Origin: Corynebacterium frankenforstense
GTDB taxonomy: Bacteria; Actinomycetota; Actinomycetes; Mycobacteriales; Mycobacteriaceae
DNA: 18,968 nt
NCBI RefSeq assembly: GCF_030211955.1
Contig: NZ_JASODI010000029.1
Coordinates: 1-18,968 of the forward strand
Direction: 5' to 3'
Part shown: positions 14,561-18,968 of the stretch, piece by piece
Position numbering within the stretch: position 1 is the stretch's first letter
Layout of the letters: each line of letters starts with the position of its first letter
Program-made: the position numbers and the translations under genes
The notes under the pieces: model-generated
What the model was told of the DNA's origin: nothing
Database searches by the model: none
What the model saw: the letters and a program-made list of their open reading frames with translations, nothing else

Positions 14561-15610
14561 CTACATCTCCAGCAGCGTGGCCGGATCGGTGTCCGTCGCC
14601 AGTGCGGCAGCCAACAGAATCCGAGCCTGAGCGGCCCGGAAATGACCCGAGGAAATCACCCCGGCGTCGAAGAGGGTGGCAGCCCCTCCGGCACCCCCGT
14701 AGACACCCTCGACCTTGCCTTCGGGCACGCGGGTGGTCATCACGACGGTCACCCCTTGGTTGACCGCATCCATGATCCCAGCGGCCAGGTCGGTGCCGAC
14801 GTTGCCGGCGCCCATGCCCTCGACCACGATGCCACGTGCTCCGTCGACCACGGCGGCGTCGATCACCGCGCGCGGGGCACCTGGGTAGGCAGCGACGGTG
14901 CGCACATCTACGTCGGCGAGAGAGGTCAACTCGAGAGCCTCGGGACGGACCGCATCCTCCGGCGCGTTGGATGCGAAGCCGTCAGCCGCCTCGGTGTGAT
15001 GCTTGTAGGCCCCGCGAGCGGGAATGAGATCACCGCCGAAGCTGATGAAGGCCCCGCGGTCCCGGTTGGCGGGGTCCACGGCGGCGTTGATGGCGTCGGC
15101 GAGATTGGCCGGGCCGTCCGGGTCCGGATCATCGAAGGGCCGCATCGCACCGGTGAAGACAACCGGGCGGGAATCGGCGAGGAAGGCGTCGACGGCAACA
15201 GCGGATTCCTCCATCGAGTCGGTGCCGTGGGTGACCACCACGCCAGTTGTGGACTCACCCGCCAGCGCATCGGCGACGGCCGTGAGCACGGTGTCGGTGT
15301 CCTCGAGTGTCATCGCCGAGGAATCAAGCTCGGCTACCTGGCGGACCTCGACCTCGACCTTGTCGCCGATGCGGTCGCGCACGGAGTCGACGAGCTCGTC
15401 GCCGGAGACGGTGGGCACCACGGCGCCGCCCTCGTCGTGGGTCGAGGCGATGGTCCCTCCGGTGGTCAACACGACCACGTTCCCTTCGGCGTCAGCGGGT
15501 GGAGTGGCCGAGCCAGCGGCCGTATTCTCTTCGTCCGCGCTCGTACAGGAGGAGAGCATGAGGCCGGCGGCGAGCACCGCGGCCAGCGAGGCGAGCACAG
15601 GAATCTTCAT
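14561..15610 (-). CDS. Lipoprotein L-asparaginase, type II-like
   Basis: L-asparaginase turns asparagine into aspartate and ammonia. The 349-residue protein carries a lipoprotein signal peptide with lipobox LSSC (19-22), so it should be anchored outside the membrane. The two active-site loops are present: TTGGTIAST with T53, and VVTHGTDSMEE with T130 and D131. A lysine in AYKHH (K203) matches the third catalytic residue. The family loop has S where HGTDT is more usual. ATG 15610 is used since AAGGA (15625-15621) lies 10 nt upstream; the GTG at 15619 is too close. The sampled GC content looks lower than in the MFS gene. The promoter region is AT-rich and unlike any other stretch of the window. 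Confidence 0.92.
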   Translation of the reverse strand: MKIPVLASLAAVLAAGLMLSSCTSADEENTAAGSATPPADAEGNVVVLTTGGTIASTHDEGGAVVPTVSGDELVDSVRDRIGDKVEVEVRQVAELDSSAMTLEDTDTVLTAVADALAGESTTGVVVTHGTDSMEESAVAVDAFLADSRPVVFTGAMRPFDDPDPDGPANLADAINAAVDPANRDRGAFISFGGDLIPARGAYKHHTEAADGFASNAPEDAVRPEALELTSLADVDVRTVAAYPGAPRAVIDAAVVDGARGIVVEGMGAGNVGTDLAAGIMDAVNQGVTVVMTTRVPEGKVEGVYGGAGGAATLFDAGVISSGHFRAAQARILLAAALATDTDPATLLEM

Positions 15611-15644
15611 GGGTTGCACTTCCTTAGGGTCGGGGGCAGGAGTT

Positions 15645-15673
15645 CACTCAAGTTTATATTAATCAACACTCAA
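15645..15673 (-). promoter_or_regulatory. AT-rich asparaginase promoter with direct repeats
   Basis: On the minus strand TTGAGTG occurs at 15673-15667 and 15651-15645, 22 bp apart (two helical turns), flanking TTAATATAAAC. The 50 bp at 15651-15700 are about 24% GC. Possible -10 boxes are TAATAT and TATAAA but no -35 fits well. A regulator could bind the repeats; it cannot be named. Confidence 0.45.
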
Positions 15674-15796
15674 TTACATAGTATTTAGGTATATTTCCTC
15701 GGGCGGATCACTTCACTCGGCAACGTCCCGTCCACGACGACCGATTGCACCCGGTGACCTCCTACCACGAGCCGGGCACCCCGATCCCGCGGCGGT

Positions 15797-15802
15797 TATG
15801 CT
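15797..15802 (+). promoter_or_regulatory. -10 box of the MFS gene
   Basis: TATGCT is followed by 6 nt and the ATG at 15809, the same arrangement as in front of the YihY gene. It predicts a leaderless or nearly leaderless mRNA. No -35 hexamer is evident. Confidence 0.45.
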
Positions 15803-15808
15803 TCGGAC

Positions 15809-17080
15809 ATGAAGACCGCGTGGGCGTTCTGGGACTTCGGCTCCGCCGCGTTCAACGCGGTGCTGGTGACCTTCATCTTCTCGGTCTACCTGACCGACTC
15901 GGTGGGCTCACAGATCGACGCCGGGCAGACCCCGTCGTTCTACTACAGCATCGCCCTGGCCGTCGCCGGTGCGGCGATCGCGCTGGTCGCCCCGGTGATG
16001 GGCCAGCGCGCCGACGCCCACGGCACCCGCCGGCGCTCCCTGGTGGTCTGGACGCTGGTCACCATCGCCCTGATGGCCTGTCTCTTTTTGGTACGCAACG
16101 ATGCCCCGGTGTGGTTCTGGGTGGGCATCACGGTCATGGCGGTCGCCTCGGTCACCTTCGAGTTCGCCGAGGTCAACTACTTCGCGATGCTCAACCAGAT
16201 CGCCACCCGCGCCACCGTCGGGCGCATCTCGGGCATCGGCTGGGCGCTCGGCTACGTCGGCGGGATCGTGGTGCTGCTGCTGTGCTTCGTGCTCTTTGTC
16301 TCCGGGGAGGGCGGGGTCTTCGGCCTGCCCACCGACGGCGGGCTGAACATCCGCCTGGTCGCGCTCTTCGCCGCCGCCTGGTTCCTCGCCTCCGCACTGC
16401 CGCTGTTCCTGCGGGCCCCGACTGCCCCGGCCACCGGCGAGAGGCTGAGCTGGGCGGGCTCCTACCGCAAGTTGTGGGCGACGCTGAAGCGGCTGTGGGT
16501 CCACGAGCGCAACACCGCGTACTTCTTCATCGCCTCCGCCGTCTTCCGCGACGGGCTGGCGGGCGTGTTCACCTACGGCGCGATCCTCGCCGTCGCCGTC
16601 TACGGGCTCACCTCCGGCGACGTGCTGATCTTCGGGATGGCCGCCAACGTCGCCGCCGCCGCGGGCGCGGCCGCCGGCGGCTGGATCGACGACAAGGTGG
16701 GCCCGAAGCCGGTGATCATGGGCTCGCTGCTGGCGATGATCGTCGTCGCCGCCGTGCTGCTCGTCGGCCAGGGCCCGGTGGTCTTCTGGATCTTCGGGCT
16801 GATGCTGTGCCTCTTCGTCGGCCCGGCGCAGTCCTCCTCGCGCGCGTTCCTGGCCCGGCTGACCGACGAGCGCCACTCCGGCGAGATCTTCGGCCTCTAC
16901 GCCACGACGGGACGCGCGGTCAGCTGGCTGGCACCGCTGATGTTCATGGTCTTCACCGCCATCGGCGGCGACCGCCTCGGCATCGTGGGCGTCGCCGTGG
17001 TGCTGGCCGCCGGCGCGCTGCTGCTCGTCCCGGTCAAGCAGCCGGGCCTGCACCGCGAGCCGCAGCCCGCCGCCGCCTGA
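15809..17080 (+). CDS. MFS transporter, UMF1/Atg22-like
   Basis: This 423-residue membrane protein of the major facilitator superfamily has about 12 hydrophobic segments. The opening WAFWDFGSAAFNAVLVTFIF resembles the UMF1/Atg22-like group (usual pattern W-x-x-Y/W-D-F-x-x-S-A-F). Basic-rich loops follow the MFS layout: DAHGTRRRSL after the second segment and GGWIDDKVGPKP in the second half, equivalents of motif A. Substrate is unknown; family members are often assigned to amino acid or drug export without proof. Length is usual. The ATG at 15809 is preceded by TATGCT. It is divergent from the asparaginase gene and convergent with the YihY gene, whose stop lies 9 nt away with no terminator visible between them. 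Confidence 0.85.
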   Translation: MKTAWAFWDFGSAAFNAVLVTFIFSVYLTDSVGSQIDAGQTPSFYYSIALAVAGAAIALVAPVMGQRADAHGTRRRSLVVWTLVTIALMACLFLVRNDAPVWFWVGITVMAVASVTFEFAEVNYFAMLNQIATRATVGRISGIGWALGYVGGIVVLLLCFVLFVSGEGGVFGLPTDGGLNIRLVALFAAAWFLASALPLFLRAPTAPATGERLSWAGSYRKLWATLKRLWVHERNTAYFFIASAVFRDGLAGVFTYGAILAVAVYGLTSGDVLIFGMAANVAAAAGAAAGGWIDDKVGPKPVIMGSLLAMIVVAAVLLVGQGPVVFWIFGLMLCLFVGPAQSSSRAFLARLTDERHSGEIFGLYATTGRAVSWLAPLMFMVFTAIGGDRLGIVGVAVVLAAGALLLVPVKQPGLHREPQPAAA

Positions 17081-17089
17081 CCCGGCGCG

Positions 17090-18235
17090 CTAGTTCTCCG
17101 GTCCGATGGCCTCGCCCGCCGCGCGCAGTCGCTTTCCGACGTCGCGTTGGCGCCGCGCCGCCGATTCCCCGCGCGGTGGCACACGGATCACCGCCTCCGA
17201 GTCCAGGCCCGCCTCGAGCTCCCGGGCGCGGGCGACCTCGGCGTCGAGGCTCAGGCCCACCATGAGCACGATGTTGTAGATCCACAGGGCGATGAGGAAC
17301 GCCACGACGGCCCCGACGGCGCTGAGCAGCGACATGCGGGTGAACACGCGCAGGTAGGCGGTCAGACCGGCGTAGACGAGCACCCCGCCGAGCACCGCGA
17401 CCACGGTGCCCACGCTCAGCCAGCGGAAGCGCGGGTAGCGCACGTTGGGCGTGAAGTTGTAGAGCAGGGCGATGAGCACCATGCTCAGCAGCACGGCGAC
17501 GGGCAGACGCACCCACCGCCACACCGGCATGACCGCACCGGCGAGCCACTCGACCGCGGCGTCGAGGCCCAGCGGCTCGGCGACGGGCTCGAAGACGTCG
17601 CGCACGACGATCTCGTTGAGCAGCAGGCTCGCCGCCAGCAGCACCGCGCCCAGGACCACCACGAAGGTCAGCGCCCACATCACCAGCACGGTGCGCACCG
17701 GGTGGCGGCCCTCCTCGCGGCCGTAGATGGCGTTGGCGTTGCGTGCGAAGGCCCGCACGTAGGCCGAGGAGGAGAACAGTGCGACGAGGATGCTGACCAC
17801 GATCACCCAGACGTGGTCGCCCGCCTGCTGGACGATCTCGAGGACGATGTCGGTGGCGGTCTCCTCGGCCTCGGGCGGGACGTAGTCGCGGATGAGCTGG
17901 GTGATCAGCCGGTTGGTGGCGGCGGTGTCGTTGGCCAGCAGCAACGTGGCGATCGAGTACGCGCCGACGACGGTGGGCGCGAAGGTGAGCAGCGAGAAGA
18001 AGGTCAGCAGCGCGCCCTTGTCCATCATCCCGCGGGCGAAGAACTCGCGGGTCACGCGGCGCAGCACGAGCTTCCAGGACTCCCCGCCGAGCCACCGGTG
18101 GCCGCGGATGATCTCCGAGTACTCCTCGTCGGTGGGCGTCTCCACCAGCTCCTCGCGGCGGAACGGCAGGATCTGCGGCCGCTTGCCGACGGCGCGTGCC
18201 ACGGCGCCGTCGGCGCCGGAGCGCGGGGTCGTCAT
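17090..18235 (-). CDS. YihY/BrkB family membrane protein
   Basis: This is a 381-residue membrane protein of the YihY/virulence factor BrkB family, often mislabelled ribonuclease BN. Its molecular function is unproven. An N-terminal cytoplasmic region (about 1-70) precedes several hydrophobic segments, with the family-type stretch GMMDKGALLTFFSLLTFAP near residues 85-105 and the later YNFTPNVRYPRFRW. About six membrane spans are expected, and the C-terminus is short and charged. ATG 18235 is chosen because TATGCT lies 6 nt upstream; the GGAG there is too close to act as a ribosome site. Longer upstream extension in the same frame lacks membrane features and overlaps the broken lipoprotein gene. 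Its 3' end nearly meets that of the MFS gene. Confidence 0.9.
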   Translation of the reverse strand: MTTPRSGADGAVARAVGKRPQILPFRREELVETPTDEEYSEIIRGHRWLGGESWKLVLRRVTREFFARGMMDKGALLTFFSLLTFAPTVVGAYSIATLLLANDTAATNRLITQLIRDYVPPEAEETATDIVLEIVQQAGDHVWVIVVSILVALFSSSAYVRAFARNANAIYGREEGRHPVRTVLVMWALTFVVVLGAVLLAASLLLNEIVVRDVFEPVAEPLGLDAAVEWLAGAVMPVWRWVRLPVAVLLSMVLIALLYNFTPNVRYPRFRWLSVGTVVAVLGGVLVYAGLTAYLRVFTRMSLLSAVGAVVAFLIALWIYNIVLMVGLSLDAEVARARELEAGLDSEAVIRVPPRGESAARRQRDVGKRLRAAGEAIGPEN

Positions 18236-18241
18236 GGCTCC

Positions 18242-18247
18242 AGCATA
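18242..18247 (-). promoter_or_regulatory. -10 box of the YihY gene
   Basis: TATGCT on the minus strand is followed by 6 nt and the ATG at 18235. It is the same box and spacing as for the MFS gene. The transcript probably begins at or very near the start codon. Confidence 0.45.
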
Positions 18248-18279
18248 AGTGGCGGTCCGGCACCCGGCGCAGGCGGCCG

Positions 18280-18749
18280 TCAGCGCAGCAGGCACATCGG
18301 GGCGCTTTTCTTCTCGAACATGATGTAGACACCATCGCCGCCCCGGTACTCCCCCAGGTTGCGCGCGGTGCCGGCACTGCAGGCCAGGGTGCAGGTCTCG
18401 CCGGCCGCCGTGCTGATGACGGTGAGCGTCGTGGCTCCCCACGGGGCGGTCACCGTCGGGTCCGGGGGCCACGCCCGGCCCCAGATACCGGGGACCAGGG
18501 CCTGCTGGGCCACGGCCATCGCGGACCCGCACGAGGTGGGCCCATACGCCGTCACCTTCGCCCCCCGTCGACCGTGCCGCAGAGCGTGTCCATCGCATCG
18601 GCGGAGGCGCAGTTGACCTAGGGCAGGTTGCCGGCGGCACCGCCGGCGACCGCACGCGACGTCTACTCCGAGTCACCGCCACAGGCCACCGGAGTGACCG
18701 CCGAAAGACCCGCGGCCGCACCGACCCTCCTGGAGAAGTGGTTGTGCAC
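18280..18749 (-). pseudogene. Broken small lipoprotein gene
   Basis: I do not recognise the family. One frame starts at GTG 18749, preceded by GGAAGGG 7 nt upstream, and encodes a signal-peptide-like stretch ending in PVAC then GGDSE. A TAG follows (18665-18663). The same frame continues plausibly, with a second TAG inside ...GNLP-stop-VNCASADAMDTLCGTVDG. After a run of six G (18566-18571 region) the sense reading moves to another frame, KVTAYGPTSCGSAMAVAQQ, and continues to the TGA at 18280. Read through, this gives about 156 residues with several cysteines, typical of a small exported protein. One missing G would restore the second frame. The -3 residue of the lipobox is P, which is poor. 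Sequencing error cannot be excluded for the G run, but two stop codons are hard to explain that way. Confidence 0.6.
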
Positions 18750-18841
18750 CGTCTCGCCCTTCCGGTTCCTCGTGACCACCGCCAGACGCAGCCAGGCGTC
18801 CCCGGCTGTGACGGTCATCATTTTCCGGTGCTCACAGACGC

Positions 18842-18869
18842 ACACTAGCGGACCTTTTGTGCGGGGCAA
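18842..18869 (-). promoter_or_regulatory. Promoter of the broken lipoprotein gene
   Basis: TTGCCC (18869-18864), a 16-nt spacer and TAGTGT (18847-18842) on the minus strand form a fair promoter about 90 nt upstream of the GTG at 18749. It may still be active although the gene is broken. Confidence 0.4.
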
Positions 18870-18948
18870 GACCCTGCGCGGAGGATTCCCCACCCGGGTG
18901 CCCGACCCCGGCACCCCTCCCCCCGGGGCGCCGCACACCCGGACACAG

Positions 18949-18968
18949 AAAAGGCGCCGGCCGCAAGC
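18949..18968 (-). terminator. Partial terminator at the right edge
   Basis: Read on the minus strand, the last bases give a GC-rich arm GCGGCCGGCGCC followed by TTTT, the usual end of an intrinsic terminator. The other arm would lie beyond the window, so a minus-strand gene probably ends just outside it. Confidence 0.4.

Noticed and set aside
15685..15703. DtxR-like half site TTAGGT before the asparaginase gene
   Set aside because: Only the left half matches; the second half is AT-rich and fails the consensus, so chance is more likely.
18236..18721. Upstream extension of the YihY frame to 18721
   Set aside because: The extension is Arg/Pro-rich, shows no homology pattern and overlaps the broken lipoprotein gene in another frame.

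Overview
The window is about 19 kb of high-GC DNA that looks like a Corynebacterium chromosome. The strongest clue is a tmRNA whose tag reads AENTQRDYALAA, of the corynebacterial type. The gene set prfB-ftsE-ftsX-smpB beside hisN and a DtxR-type iron/siderophore ABC operon also fits, and from memory resembles the hisN-to-siderophore-transporter region of C. glutamicum. No species can be named from the sequence alone. Almost all of it is ordinary core-genome content. I found no CRISPR array, transposase, prophage gene or obvious defence system.

Layout, left to right. 1-335: a gene-free edge with a minus-strand promoter facing out of the window and a hairpin ending the first operon. 336-4548 (minus): a siderophore ABC importer, with lipoprotein receptor, two FecCD-type permeases and an ATPase. 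Two DtxR-like boxes lie in front of the receptor gene and one in front of the permeases. 4960-5333 (minus): ssrA (tmRNA) with its own promoter and terminator. 5651-7348 (plus): an AbgT-family transporter. 7372-8255 (minus): smpB followed by an overlapping DUF488/YeaO gene. 8380-10005 (minus): ftsE and ftsX. 10170-11282 (minus): prfB. 11370-13107 (plus): two inositol-monophosphatase-fold genes, the second being hisN. 13255-15610 (minus): a secreted chymotrypsin-fold protease downstream of a lipoprotein L-asparaginase. 15809-17080 (plus): an MFS/UMF1-like transporter. 17090-18235 (minus): a YihY/BrkB membrane protein. 18280-18749 (minus): a broken small lipoprotein gene. The right edge carries half of a terminator for a gene beyond the window.

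How the genes relate. ssrA and SmpB are the two partners of trans-translation and PrfB is release factor 2, so a translation-termination and ribosome-rescue theme runs through 5-11 kb. FtsEX is the ABC-type divisome complex controlling cell-wall hydrolysis. HisN supplies the phosphatase step of histidine synthesis. The asparaginase and the protease are both exported and may serve extracellular nitrogen acquisition, which is inference.

The most notable non-coding signals are these. At least six genes have a TANNNT box only 6-11 nt before the start codon, suggesting leaderless transcripts. A very AT-rich segment with 7-bp direct repeats 22 bp apart lies in front of the asparaginase gene. The prfB-ftsE gap holds several perfect palindromes. 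The small lipoprotein gene at the right edge is inactivated by two in-frame stops and a frameshift in a G run.
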